64,000 bases of DNA from DATLLJ01 sp035537875 (GCA_035537875.1 DATLLJ010000033.1:1-64000); one strand, 5' to 3'; positions 8,748 through 17,903 are shown, counted from the first letter of the stretch. The notes: generated from the letters alone by a model not told the origin. Numbers and translations are program-made.

Positions 8748-8766
8748 GGTAACGTTTATGTAAAAT
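8748..8766 (+). promoter_or_regulatory. Candidate PHO-box-like promoter upstream of corA
   Basis: GGTAAC (8748-8753) and TGTAAA (8759-8764) are 11 bp apart; the overlapping TAAAAT (8761-8766) could also be the -10 hexamer. The 19-bp stretch matches the 4278-4296 site at 14 positions. It lies 40 bases before the preferred ATG of corA and so argues against the GTG at 8776 as start codon. Confidence 0.4.
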
Positions 8767-8805
8767 CTGGCGACCGTGGACCGTGGGAAAGGCCCAGGCG
8801 AAATC

Positions 8806-9795
8806 ATGGACGGAATGCCTGCCGTAATCGACTGCGCAGCCTACTCAGGCGGTGTTCGGGTCGGCGACCTGTCCATCGATGCCATCGACGGGGTGCTCAA
8901 ACAGCCGAATCGATTTGTGTGGCTCGGCCTGTTCGAGCCGGACAAGGCGCTCCTCTCACAGATCCAGCGGGAATTCGATCTGCACGATCTGGCCATCGAG
9001 GACGCGCACAACGGTCACCAGCGTCCGAAGATCGAACAGTACCGGAATTCACTCTTCGTCGTCCTCCGCACCGCGCAGCTGACCCAGCACGATCCGGCGC
9101 GCGTCGAGTTCGGCGAGACGCAGCTCTTCGTCGGGTCGAACTACGTGGTGACCGTCCGCCACGGATCGCTCCGGTCCCACGTCACCCTGAGGGCGCGCTG
9201 CGAGTCCACGCCGCATCTGCTGGCGCGGGGACCCGCGTACGTCTTGTACGCGCTGATGGACTTCGTCGTCGATCAGTACCTCCCGGTTGTGCAGGCCATC
9301 GAGGACCAGGTGCGGGTGCTCGAGGAGTCGATCCTCGACGGCAAGCTGGGCAACGACACGACGGCCAGCATCTACCGTCTGAAACGGGATCTGCTGGCGC
9401 TCCGCGGGGCGGTCGCGCCTCTGGTGGAGGTCTGCAACCGTCTTATGCGCTTCGACAACCCGCTGATACCCGAAGAGACGAGGCCGTACTTTCGCGACAT
9501 CTACGATCACGTCGTGCGGCTGGACGAGACGATCGATGCCCAACGGGAACTGCTGACCTCGGCGCTTGAGGCGACGTTTTCGCTGATGTCGGTCGCCCAG
9601 AACGAGCAGCTGAAGCGGCTGGCCGCGTGGGCCGCGATGATTGCCGTGCCGACGATGATCGCCGGGATCTACGGGATGAACTTCGACGTGATGCCCGAGC
9701 TTCGATGGAGCTACGGCTATTACGCGTCGCTGGTGACCATGGTGTTGGCCTGCGCGGGTCTGTACATCGGATTCAAACGCTCGGGCTGGCTCTGA
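8806..9795 (+). CDS. corA: CorA-family divalent cation (Mg2+/Co2+) transporter
   Basis: About 329 residues, normal for the family. The long cytoplasmic N-terminal domain contains IQREFDLHDLAIEDAHNGHQ, typical of CorA, followed by the long stalk helix and two C-terminal membrane segments. The pore signature YGMNFDVMPE sits in the loop between them (mid-9600s). As a pentameric channel it would admit Mg2+ and related ions. Starts at 8806 or 8815 fit the promoter better than the GTG at 8776, which lacks a ribosome binding site. The VWA gene follows 38 bases downstream and probably shares the transcript. Confidence 0.93.
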   Translation: MDGMPAVIDCAAYSGGVRVGDLSIDAIDGVLKQPNRFVWLGLFEPDKALLSQIQREFDLHDLAIEDAHNGHQRPKIEQYRNSLFVVLRTAQLTQHDPARVEFGETQLFVGSNYVVTVRHGSLRSHVTLRARCESTPHLLARGPAYVLYALMDFVVDQYLPVVQAIEDQVRVLEESILDGKLGNDTTASIYRLKRDLLALRGAVAPLVEVCNRLMRFDNPLIPEETRPYFRDIYDHVVRLDETIDAQRELLTSALEATFSLMSVAQNEQLKRLAAWAAMIAVPTMIAGIYGMNFDVMPELRWSYGYYASLVTMVLACAGLYIGFKRSGWL

Positions 9796-9833
9796 GTCGG
9801 ATTCCGCTTCCTCTGCGTTGGGTCTTGAGTAAC

Positions 9834-10772
9834 ATGAGCGCGATGCGGCTCTGGTGGGCGACGGCAGTCGGCCTGTTGGCGCTGGCGGGCGGCTCGACGA
9901 GCGGCCAGGTGTCGACCCCTTCTGGCCGGCCGGCGTTCCGCGGCAGCGTGGACGTGGTGCCGTTGACCGTGACCGTCACCGATGGAGCCCGCCGCCACGT
10001 GACCGATCTGGAAGCCCACGATTTCCAGATCCTCGAAGATGGCAGGCCGCAGGAAATTGCCTTTTTCCAGAGATCGACCGTGCCGCTCGTCGTCGGACTG
10101 CTCCTCGACACCAGCGCCAGCATGGACCGCCGACTGCCTGTGGCGCAGAAAGCCGCCTCGGGATTCGTGCGGGCGCTCGGCGCGAATGATGTGGCGATGG
10201 CCATCGATTTCGACAATCGTGTGAGAGTGCGACAGTCACTGACCGCGGATACCGGTGCGCTGAGCGGTGCGATCGCGCAGATGAAAGTGGGCGGATCGAC
10301 TGCCCTCTACAACGCCGTCTACGTCGCGCTCAAGGAGCTGAACAAGCAACACGGCCATCAGGAAAGCGACCGACGTCGCAAGGTCATCGTGCTGCTCTCG
10401 GATGGGGAAGACACATCGAGCATCGTCACGTTCGACGAAGTGCTCGAGCTCGCGACGAGGTCCGACACCGCGATCTACTGCATAGGCCTGCTCGGCGGCG
10501 GAGCGTTCGATGGGCAGAGGCCGCAGGACCAGAAGTTCGCGCTGCGTCAGCTCGCCGAGCGCACGGGCGGGCGGGCGTTCTTCCCGCAGGATATGGACGC
10601 GTTCAGCGGCATCTACGCCGAAATCAAAACGGAACTGTCGAATCAGTATTCGCTGGCCTACGAGTCGAACAATCCCCGACGGGATGGCCAGTTCCGGCGG
10701 ATCAGCATCCGCGTCTCGCGAAACGGGGCGAGCGCGCGCACGCGTTCCGGTTATTACGCAGCCAGCCAATAA
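9834..10772 (+). CDS. Secreted VWFA-related domain protein (acidobacterial type)
   Basis: 312 residues. N-terminal signal peptide (LWWATAVGLLALAGGSTSG), then the short beta segment DVVPLTVTVTDGARRHV that precedes the VWA fold in acidobacterial VWFA-related proteins. The metal-ion-dependent adhesion site is intact: LLLDTSASMDRR gives DxSxS, with the Thr in GGSTALYNAV and the Asp in LLSDGEDTSS. C-terminus ends YEIKTELSNQYSLAY-like and a beta tail RRISIRVSR. Likely an exported metal-dependent binding protein; ligand unknown. Co-located with corA, 38 bases downstream. Confidence 0.9.
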   Translation: MSAMRLWWATAVGLLALAGGSTSGQVSTPSGRPAFRGSVDVVPLTVTVTDGARRHVTDLEAHDFQILEDGRPQEIAFFQRSTVPLVVGLLLDTSASMDRRLPVAQKAASGFVRALGANDVAMAIDFDNRVRVRQSLTADTGALSGAIAQMKVGGSTALYNAVYVALKELNKQHGHQESDRRRKVIVLLSDGEDTSSIVTFDEVLELATRSDTAIYCIGLLGGGAFDGQRPQDQKFALRQLAERTGGRAFFPQDMDAFSGIYAEIKTELSNQYSLAYESNNPRRDGQFRRISIRVSRNGASARTRSGYYAASQ

Positions 10773-10803
10773 GACTGCGCCAGGCGGTTGAGATCAGCGG
10801 CTG

Positions 10804-13800
10804 TCACAGCAGTGTGCCCCGCAAGAGAACCAGCGCGACCGAAAAGTAAATGACGAGCCCCGTCACGTCGACGAGCGTCGCCACGAACGGCGCTGAGGAC
10901 GCTGCGGGATCGAAGCCCAGACGCTTCAGCAGGAAGGGCAGGAGCGACCCGCTCAGCGTGCCCCACAGGACCACGCCCACCAGGGAGATCGAGACCGTGA
11001 GCGCCACGAGCAGCCAGTGCGGGCCGTAGATATCCGAGAACGCCGACCAGAGCGTGATGCGCACGAAGCCGATGGCTCCGAGAATGGCGCCGAGCGACAA
11101 CCCCGCGAACACCTCGCGGCGCATCACACGCCACCAGTCGCGCAGGCCGACCTCCCCGAGCGCCAGCGCGCGGATCACCAGAGTCGCCGCCTGCGATCCG
11201 GAGTTGCCGCCGCTTGAAATGATCAACGGCACGAACAGGGCGAGGACGACCGCTTTCGAGATCTCCTCCTCGAATGCCCCCATCGCCGTGGCTGTGAGCA
11301 TCTCGCCGAGGAACAGCGCGGTCAGCCATCCGGCGCGCCGCTGAATCATGCGGCCGAAGGCGATGCTGATGTAGGGCTCGTCCAGCGCCTCGGATCCGCC
11401 GATGCGCTGAATGTCACGCGTGGCGGTCGCCTCGGCGACGTCCAGCACGTCGTCGATCGTGACGATACCGATCAGCATGCCGGTCGTGTCGGTGACCGGA
11501 AGGGCGGTTCGATCGTACTGGCGGAACAGCGAGACGGCCGTGCCCTGATCGTCGGTTGCCTTGAGGGACACGAAGCGCCGATCCATCAGATCGCGAACCT
11601 TGCTGTCCAGGGGAGCAAGCAGGAATTCACGGATGCGCACGTCGTCGATCAACAGGCCCTGCTGGCCGACCACGTAGATGACATTCAACGTTTCGCTGTC
11701 CTGGCCGTGCGTCCGGACGTAGTCGAGCACTTCGCGAACGGTCCAGTCTTCGCCCACGGCCACGTAGTGCGGGGTCATCAGCCGGCCGACGGAGTCCTCG
11801 GGGTAGCCGAGCAGTGTCAGGGCGACCGACCGTTCCTCGGGGGTGAGCAACGCCAGCAGCTGACGTGTCACCTCCGCTGGCAGCTCCTCGAGAAAGAACG
11901 TGCGGTCGTCAGGAGCCATGTTGTTGAGCAGATCGGCGACGTCGTTCTGCGCCATGGCTTTCAGCAGCGCCTGTTTCGCGTCCTGGGAGAGGTACTCGAA
12001 GACGGTGGCGGCATCCTTGCGAGGCAGCACCCGAAAAACGACCACCTGATCGGGGACGCTCAGCTCCGTCAGCAGGGACGCGACATCGCTGGCGTGCCGG
12101 TTGCGCAGCATGTCGCGAAGCCGCCCGTACTCCCGCGCGCGAAGCACGGCGGCCAGCTCCTCTGCGGGCCGGGCCACCTGCTGAATGGTGGCCAGGGCCT
12201 CGTCACGTTGTGGGCCGGTGAGTTGTTGTTCCATTTGTGTGAGTGCAGCTCGGACGACGTCGTGGTGATGGACGTGTGGACCGACAGACTTGACCGCGTC
12301 GAGCCACAGGCGATGAATCAAGTCCAGATCGCCCGAAGTAAGAGAAGGCGGGTGGGCGCCGAGGTGGTAGGTTTCGGCCCGTCCGCTCCCGTGATAAACG
12401 ACCAGCCGGACGTCGAGGGCTTCCGGTTTGTCGGCTCGCTCCCACGCCTCGCCCAGCAGACGTGCCTGGTCCGCGGCAGAGAGCGTGGACGATTCACCGA
12501 CGTAGACGTCGGAGGCACGCAAACGCACGATCGTCCCGACGATGGCATCGACCACGCTGCGGGTCGGGACGATGAGCAGCCGTACGGGTCGGCCGATCCG
12601 CTCGGCGAGAGCCACGACGTCCAGGAACAGTCGGCGCTCGTACTGCGTCGGCGTGCCCGTGCTGGCCGCCTCCTCGCTGACATCGACGTCGAGCAGGCGC
12701 GCGGTCATCACCACGACGTCCCGGTCGCCCGACGTCTGGAGCGCGGCGACCACGTGGGCCAGCGAATGGGGATTACGGACCGGCACCAGCACGCTGTTCG
12801 GACGAACCGCGATCTCATCGAGCGAGACGTCCGCGGCTAGGAGCAGGTCGGACGTCTCGTCGTCGAGGCCGCTGTCCGCGGTTTCGACGTTGCGCCGCGT
12901 CATCGTGAACCACAGCGCCAGCGCCATGATGAAGATGCACGCGACGATGGAGGCGCCGTCTCCAGTCGCCACCATACCCAGAGCGCTCACGCCGACCGCG
13001 AGACCTGGCACCACCAGTCCCGGCGAAAGCTCGAAGCGTCGCGAAGGCACGCTTGCCTGGACATGACCGGGCATCGCTCCCGCACGCGGTGGTTTGAGCC
13101 GCGTCAGCGCCGCGATGGTCAGCAGCAGCTGCACGCTGATGGCAATGCCGTAGCCGCGCGCCAGCCAGGTCACGCGTCCTCCGCTCGTCAGCATCACGAG
13201 GATCATGGCGACGACGGTGACGTCCACCGCACGGGCAGGGGTGCCGAATCGGGTGTGCAGTGACGAAAGCCTTGACGAGAGGGCGCCGTCCGAGGACGAC
13301 CGGTGCAACAGTCTTTCGGCGTCCGACAGGGCAGCGTGGGCGGCGGGCAGCAGCACAAGCACGGCAGCGCCTGCCAGTGCCACGGCCAGGAAATCGCGCA
13401 CCCACGAAGGAGCCGCCAGATACTGCGCCAGGCCCGCGAGTGGCGCGTTGACCCACAACGCCTGTTCGGCGTCGGGCACGAGGCCCACGAAGAGGAACGT
13501 TCCGAGCGTCGTCACCAGGAGCGAAAAGGCGAGCGTCAGCCGCGCCATCCGCCGCAGCGTCTTCATTCGGGGAGGGGGCGCCTCGTGCGCGGCCTGCGCC
13601 AACGGCTCCCCGCCGCCGATCACGGAAATCGTCAGGCCGAAGCCCAGGATGTAGACGAGCGCGGCGTCAATGAATGAGCTGCCAGTGATCAACCGCGGAG
13701 GCGGGGGCGACAAGAGAAATGAGAGCGTTGTAGTGCCGCGTGCCAGCGTGATAACGCCCCAGATCATCGTGATCAGCAGAACGGCAATGCCGATCCAGAC

Positions 13801-14379
13801 GCCTCGTGCCATGGCGTCTCGAGCGAGGTCGCGACCGATGCGTGCCCGTATCCACAACCAGCCGATCGAGGCAACGGCCATCACGATGGCCAGATCTTCC
13901 GGTCGGACATAGCCCGTGAAGCGCCACCCGGCGATCGCCGTGGCGGCGACGCCGGACACGTAGTGGCCGATCACGACGCACGCCAGAGCCCCGAGGATCA
14001 GGCGTTCGACCAGAGCCGACGCCGTGCCAAGCGCAGCAGCACGAGGACCGAAGGCGGCCCTGGCGCGACTGACGAAGCCGCCTGGCATGAACAGCGCCCA
14101 GCTTTCGATGTCGATCGCGCGCACCATCGCCGCGAGTGCGGTTGCCGCGAGCACGAACCAGCCGCTCGAGTCCCCCAGCGTGGCGCGAACGAGGCTGGAT
14201 ACGAAAAAGGCCGAGACGCCGAGCTGAGCGATGGCCAGCGCAGCCGCTTTTCGCACCGAGATGAAGGGCAGCAGCGCCGTCGACGACAGGAAGACTCGGA
14301 TGGGGAGCCGCGGCGGCCTGGGCGGGGGCGAGGGCATGACGAAAACGGATCCGGAACGGACCGTCGGATGATAGCCCAA
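10804..14379 (-). CDS. APC-type permease / UspA-like / MgtE magnesium transporter fusion
   Basis: 1,191 residues in one uninterrupted frame. Residues 25-495 form an APC-superfamily-like membrane region with 10-12 hydrophobic segments. Residues about 515-680 are soluble and resemble the UspA-like domain carried by some APC permeases (SVLVPVRNPHSLAHVVAAL). Residues 735-860 are an MgtE N domain with its repeated helices (LLKAMAQNDVADLLNNM), 865-985 a CBS pair (IGIVTIDDVLDV), and 1005-1191 the MgtE membrane domain with the Mg2+ site motif SSGGNSGSQAATLVIRAL. MgtE alone is about 450 residues. The frame opens at TTG 14379; ATG 14337 is an alternative start with a proline-rich N-terminus. It converges with the corA-VWA pair. 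Confidence 0.9.
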   Translation of the reverse strand: MGYHPTVRSGSVFVMPSPPPRPPRLPIRVFLSSTALLPFISVRKAAALAIAQLGVSAFFVSSLVRATLGDSSGWFVLAATALAAMVRAIDIESWALFMPGGFVSRARAAFGPRAAALGTASALVERLILGALACVVIGHYVSGVAATAIAGWRFTGYVRPEDLAIVMAVASIGWLWIRARIGRDLARDAMARGVWIGIAVLLITMIWGVITLARGTTTLSFLLSPPPPRLITGSSFIDAALVYILGFGLTISVIGGGEPLAQAAHEAPPPRMKTLRRMARLTLAFSLLVTTLGTFLFVGLVPDAEQALWVNAPLAGLAQYLAAPSWVRDFLAVALAGAAVLVLLPAAHAALSDAERLLHRSSSDGALSSRLSSLHTRFGTPARAVDVTVVAMILVMLTSGGRVTWLARGYGIAISVQLLLTIAALTRLKPPRAGAMPGHVQASVPSRRFELSPGLVVPGLAVGVSALGMVATGDGASIVACIFIMALALWFTMTRRNVETADSGLDDETSDLLLAADVSLDEIAVRPNSVLVPVRNPHSLAHVVAALQTSGDRDVVVMTARLLDVDVSEEAASTGTPTQYERRLFLDVVALAERIGRPVRLLIVPTRSVVDAIVGTIVRLRASDVYVGESSTLSAADQARLLGEAWERADKPEALDVRLVVYHGSGRAETYHLGAHPPSLTSGDLDLIHRLWLDAVKSVGPHVHHHDVVRAALTQMEQQLTGPQRDEALATIQQVARPAEELAAVLRAREYGRLRDMLRNRHASDVASLLTELSVPDQVVVFRVLPRKDAATVFEYLSQDAKQALLKAMAQNDVADLLNNMAPDDRTFFLEELPAEVTRQLLALLTPEERSVALTLLGYPEDSVGRLMTPHYVAVGEDWTVREVLDYVRTHGQDSETLNVIYVVGQQGLLIDDVRIREFLLAPLDSKVRDLMDRRFVSLKATDDQGTAVSLFRQYDRTALPVTDTTGMLIGIVTIDDVLDVAEATATRDIQRIGGSEALDEPYISIAFGRMIQRRAGWLTALFLGEMLTATAMGAFEEEISKAVVLALFVPLIISSGGNSGSQAATLVIRALALGEVGLRDWWRVMRREVFAGLSLGAILGAIGFVRITLWSAFSDIYGPHWLLVALTVSISLVGVVLWGTLSGSLLPFLLKRLGFDPAASSAPFVATLVDVTGLVIYFSVALVLLRGTLL

Positions 14380-14446
14380 CGACCCAACGAAAGAACGTTG
14401 AGACCGTGGTTGGCGATGCCGCCAGGCGGAAAGGTTTGAACGCGCC

Positions 14447-14554
14447 TCAGGGTCTGACGAGCGCCACCAGAACGGCGCCGGCGGCCAGCACCGCGAACAG
14501 TACGCCGATCAGCCAGGGGTCCCAACGGTCTGGATGGGGCGTGGGATAGAACAC
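14447..14554 (-). CDS. 35-residue Pro/Asp-rich mini-gene ahead of the MgtE fusion
   Basis: GTG start with GGAGG five bases upstream (14559-14563, reverse strand). It encodes YPTPHPDRWDPW near the N-terminus, then a single hydrophobic helix (LIGVLFAVLAAGAVLVALV) and stop. Same strand as, and 67 bases ahead of, the MgtE-fusion frame. Prolines at residues 4, 6, 8 and 13 recall the Pro/Asp leader peptides MgtL and MgtP, which control Mg2+ transporter genes in enterobacteria. It may instead be a small membrane subunit. No homologue is recognised. Confidence 0.55.
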   Translation of the reverse strand: MFYPTPHPDRWDPWLIGVLFAVLAAGAVLVALVRP

Positions 14555-14686
14555 TTATCCTCCGTACAACGTGTCGAACCATTCGCGGCCGGTCTTTAGT
14601 AAACGATTCGGGCTGATCGTTACGGGATGGCGCATCGGCAGCGGCCGAGGAGCGGTGTTACCATCAGCGCGTCAAGTTCCGCGAGC

Positions 14687-15058
14687 ATGCCAATGCCTCA
14701 CCCCCCCAAACGCGCCGTCAGTCGGAACACCGGCGAAGAGGAAATGCGCCATCAGGAAGTGTTCCGCGCGTACAGAGAGCTGGCGGCATATTTTCGAGGG
14801 CGGCGGACTGAGCGGGAGGCCCGTGCGGCTCTGAAGATCATCAAGGCCTTTGTCCGCGACCGCGAGCACATGAACCCGGCCGATCGGCGGCCGCTCGGCC
14901 CGCCGACCGCATCCAAACCGACGGCTCGGAGCGGGCGGAAGAAGCGGGCCCAGCCTGAGAAAGTCTCCCGTCGGCGACGGAGGCATGGAGAATCCAGGCC
15001 TTCTCCCGCGTTGCCGCCGCCCGACAGCGACGAGCCGTCGCCGCCTTCCGACGACTGA
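14687..15058 (+). CDS. Hypothetical basic protein with a short helical core
   Basis: Up to 123 residues; not recognised. The credible core is EVFRAYRELAAYFRGRRTER followed by ARAALKIIKAFVRDREHM, which looks like two amphipathic helices. The C-terminal half is low-complexity, rich in Arg, Lys, Pro and Ser, and probably disordered. Start codons at 14687, 14693 and 14744 are all possible; GAAGAGG lies just before 14744 but very close. It sits between the mini-gene (divergent) and the two-component system. Confidence 0.45.
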   Translation: MPMPHPPKRAVSRNTGEEEMRHQEVFRAYRELAAYFRGRRTEREARAALKIIKAFVRDREHMNPADRRPLGPPTASKPTARSGRKKRAQPEKVSRRRRRHGESRPSPALPPPDSDEPSPPSDD

Positions 15059-15178
15059 GCAGGCCTTCCGCCGAGCCTCGACCCACGCTGGCCGAAAAAT
15101 TTACGTGCGCATTGCGTCCTTTACGCACGACGGCGGTAGCGGCGTCACACCGTCGCGCAATCCGACTAGAATCGCGGC

Positions 15179-16390
15179 GTGAGCAAGACGCGCCGACTTC
15201 GAAACACCGGGTCGGGCCGCCGTCTCTCCAAGGCGCGCGCCCTGCGCGTCCTGAAAGACGTGGCCGAGGCGCTCAACAGCGCGCCTACCGAACAGGCCGC
15301 CGTCGGCGAAGCGCTCGGGCGCATGGCGGACTTGCTCGGCGTCGCCACCGGATGGGTGTGGCTGCGCGATCCCGCCTCAGATCACTTCTACAACGCGGCC
15401 GTGCGGAGCCTTCCGCCCTACCTGCTCGAGCCGGTTCGAATGACCGGCGATTCGTGCTGGTGTCTCGAGCTCTTCAGAACCGGCCGGCTGACGGCACAGA
15501 ACATCGACGTCGTCGAGTGCAGCCGCCTGGCGCCGGCGGTTGCTGCGAGGCAAATGAGCGCCACGCGGGGGCTGCGGTGCCACGCCAGCGTTCCCGTCTA
15601 TGCGGGCGATCGTCCATTGGGCGTCATGAACCTGGCGATGCGCGGCTGGCGAAAGCTCACGCGTCAGGAACTGGATCTGCTCACCACGATCGCCGACCAG
15701 GTGGGTGTCGCGGTCGAACGGGCGCGCCTCGGCGAGCGATCGGTCGAGCACGCACGCGCCGACGAGCGCGCCCGTATCGCCCGCGACGTTCACGACACGC
15801 TCGCTCAGGCGTTCACCGCCATCGCGTTGCACCTCGAAGCCGGTCTGGCGCGCCTGCAGCCCGGCGATAAGGCCCAGCCGTCGATTCGCAAGGCGCTCGA
15901 CGCAGCCCGTCGAGGCGTAGACGAGGCCAGAGAGTCCATCCGGAGCCTCCGCACGGCCCCGCTCGAAGACCGGCCACTTGCCGAGGCCCTTGCGCAGCTG
16001 TCCCGGCATTTCACGGCCAGCACCGGCGTGCGAGTGCGCATCGCTCTCTCTGACGTCGGCCCGCTTCCACCTGAGGTCGAGGCTGAGCTCTTCCGTATCG
16101 CGGGCGAAGCGCTCGCCAATATCAGGAAGCATGCGGCCGCCCATGAAGCGTTGCTTCGTCTCGACACGGTGAAGGGGCGGCTTCGCCTGACCGTAGCCGA
16201 CGCGGGCATCGGGTTCCGCTTGCACGGTGCCAGGCAACGTGGGTTCGGCCTCCAGGGTATCGAGGATCGAGCTCGCCTGGTGGGGGGACGCGCGACGATT
16301 CGCAGCGCGCCAGGCCGCGGTACGGTCGTGACGGCGGTTGTCCCGCTGCCTGCTACGCCGCCTTCACCCGATCGGCGAACACCACGATGA
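15179..16390 (+). CDS. GAF-domain sensor histidine kinase, NarX/DegS-like (HisKA_3)
   Basis: 403 residues, no membrane segment, so a cytoplasmic sensor. A GAF domain covers about 20-190 (ALNSAPTEQAAVGEALGRMA to LLTTIADQVGVAVERA). The dimerisation/phosphoacceptor helix has His in RIARDVHDTLAQAFTAIALH, the HisKA_3 pattern. The ATPase domain follows with an intact N-box (EALANIRKHA) and G-boxes (ADAGIGF, GFGLQGIEDRA). Starts at GTG. Its stop overlaps the response regulator start, so the two form a cognate pair. The GAF domain contains several Cys and His residues, so a redox, haem or Fe-S signal is possible but not shown. Confidence 0.92.
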   Translation: MSKTRRLRNTGSGRRLSKARALRVLKDVAEALNSAPTEQAAVGEALGRMADLLGVATGWVWLRDPASDHFYNAAVRSLPPYLLEPVRMTGDSCWCLELFRTGRLTAQNIDVVECSRLAPAVAARQMSATRGLRCHASVPVYAGDRPLGVMNLAMRGWRKLTRQELDLLTTIADQVGVAVERARLGERSVEHARADERARIARDVHDTLAQAFTAIALHLEAGLARLQPGDKAQPSIRKALDAARRGVDEARESIRSLRTAPLEDRPLAEALAQLSRHFTASTGVRVRIALSDVGPLPPEVEAELFRIAGEALANIRKHAAAHEALLRLDTVKGRLRLTVADAGIGFRLHGARQRGFGLQGIEDRARLVGGRATIRSAPGRGTVVTAVVPLPATPPSPDRRTPR

Positions 16391-17013
16391 TCCGGATTGT
16401 TCTCGTCGATGACCACCCGATTGTTCGCGAGGGTCTCACGGCCGTGCTCGAGTCCGAGCACGACATCGACGTGGTCGGGGCCGCCGACACGCTCGAGTCC
16501 GGTTTACGACTGGCCGAAACGCTGCACCCCGACATCGTCCTTCTCGACCTGAGACTGCCCGACTCCTCATCCATGGACGGTGTCGCGACGATCGCGAAAA
16601 CCGGAGCACGTGTTGTGGTCTTCACGGCACACGATACGGAAGACGATGTATTTCGTGCGATCAAAGGAGGCGCGCGCGGGTACCTGTTGAAGGGATCGCC
16701 GGCGGCGGACATCGTTCAAGCGATCCACCAGGTTCACGCAGGCGAGTCGTACCTCAGCCCAAGGATTGCCGCGACGCTCGTCAGACAGGCGCACCAGACG
16801 CGCGGTCGATCGGGCCTGCTGAGCGCTCGGGAGCGGGGTGTGCTGCGTCTTGTGGCGGCTGGCCTTTCGAACCGGGAAATCGGGAACGCCCTGGCCATCT
16901 CTGAGCGCACGGTGAAGTTCCATGTCACGGGCATCCTGAACAAGCTCGGCGCAGAGAACCGGGCGCAGGCTGTGGCGCTCGCCGTCCAGCGCGGCCTTCT
17001 CCCCACTCCGTAG
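16387..17013 (+). CDS. NarL/FixJ-family response regulator
   Basis: 208 residues. An N-terminal receiver with acidic pocket (VLVDDHPIVREGL), phosphoacceptor Asp in PDIVLLDLRLPD, conserved Thr in VVVFTAHDTED and Lys in YLLKGSPA. A C-terminal LuxR-type helix-turn-helix (LSARERGVLRLVAAGLSNRE, then ISERTVKFHV). It overlaps the kinase gene by four bases and is presumably its partner. Target genes are not evident; the next gene begins after a 119-base gap. Confidence 0.95.
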   Translation: MIRIVLVDDHPIVREGLTAVLESEHDIDVVGAADTLESGLRLAETLHPDIVLLDLRLPDSSSMDGVATIAKTGARVVVFTAHDTEDDVFRAIKGGARGYLLKGSPAADIVQAIHQVHAGESYLSPRIAATLVRQAHQTRGRSGLLSARERGVLRLVAAGLSNREIGNALAISERTVKFHVTGILNKLGAENRAQAVALAVQRGLLPTP

Positions 17014-17132
17014 GCCCAGCGGGCCGTCTTCGGAAACACCTGTCCGTACGGCCAGCTCCTCTTCTGTCCTGCAGGTCGAAGCGGCGGCGCTGCCGACCCG
17101 CCTACGATCCCCACAGGAGAAGGAGGCCACGC

Positions 17133-17903
17133 ATGAAACGTCAAGACGAAGATCGCGGCTCGCACAGGCATCTCGAAGGGATTCGAGCGGCCGTCACCGG
17201 TGGGACCTCGGGCCTTGGACTAGCGCTGGTGCGCGCGCTTTACCGGCAGGGGGCGCGGGTGGCTTTTGTGGCGCGTCACGCGTCGGAGGTCGACGCCGTC
17301 GCGCGGTCGCTTCCCGGGACGTTCGGCATCGTCGGCGATATCGCGCTGAAGGCAGACGTCCACCCGATCGCGATGCAGATCGTAGGGAACCTCGGCGGTC
17401 TGGATCTGCTCGTGAACAATGCGTCCAGTCTTGGACCGACTCCTCTGGCGCTGCTGGGTGATACGGACTGCGAGGACTTGGAGCTGGCGTTCGCGACCAA
17501 CCTGCTCGGCCCCTTCCGCCTGACCAAGGCGCTTCTCGGCGCTTTGACCGCGTCGGCGCGCGAAGGGCGCGGCAGCATCGTACTGAACGTATCGAGCGAC
17601 GCAGCGGCCACACCGTATCCGCGCTGGGGAGCGTACGGCGCGAGCAAGGCGTCGCTTCTTCACATGAGTCGCATCTGGGACGAAGAGTTGGCCTCGGAAA
17701 CGGTGCGCGTCCTGGCGCTGGATCCAGGCGATATGGATACGCCGCTCCACGCGCTTGCGGTTCCGGATGCTGACCGGACGGCTTTGAAAGCTCCTGCGGT
17801 CGCCGCGCGGGAAATGCTCGACGCCATCGTTGCGGCCTGGCCGGGACGTCGTCGATCTGACGCGGAACCAGTCCTTACGGCGGGATTGGAGGTCGGCCGA
17901 TGA
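17133..17903 (+). CDS. Short-chain dehydrogenase/reductase (SDR)
   Basis: 256 residues. Rossmann glycine motif TGGTSGLGLAL, NNASS (classic NNAG position), catalytic Ser in VLNVSSDAAA and the YxxxK pair in YGASKASLLHM. It is an NAD(P)-dependent oxidoreductase of unknown substrate. A strong AAGGAGG lies just upstream of the ATG. The stop overlaps the start of the QueA-like gene, so the pair is translationally coupled, which suggests a joint pathway. The C-terminal DPGDMDTPLHALAVPDA is typical of classical SDRs. Confidence 0.92.
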   Translation: MKRQDEDRGSHRHLEGIRAAVTGGTSGLGLALVRALYRQGARVAFVARHASEVDAVARSLPGTFGIVGDIALKADVHPIAMQIVGNLGGLDLLVNNASSLGPTPLALLGDTDCEDLELAFATNLLGPFRLTKALLGALTASAREGRGSIVLNVSSDAAATPYPRWGAYGASKASLLHMSRIWDEELASETVRVLALDPGDMDTPLHALAVPDADRTALKAPAVAAREMLDAIVAAWPGRRRSDAEPVLTAGLEVGR

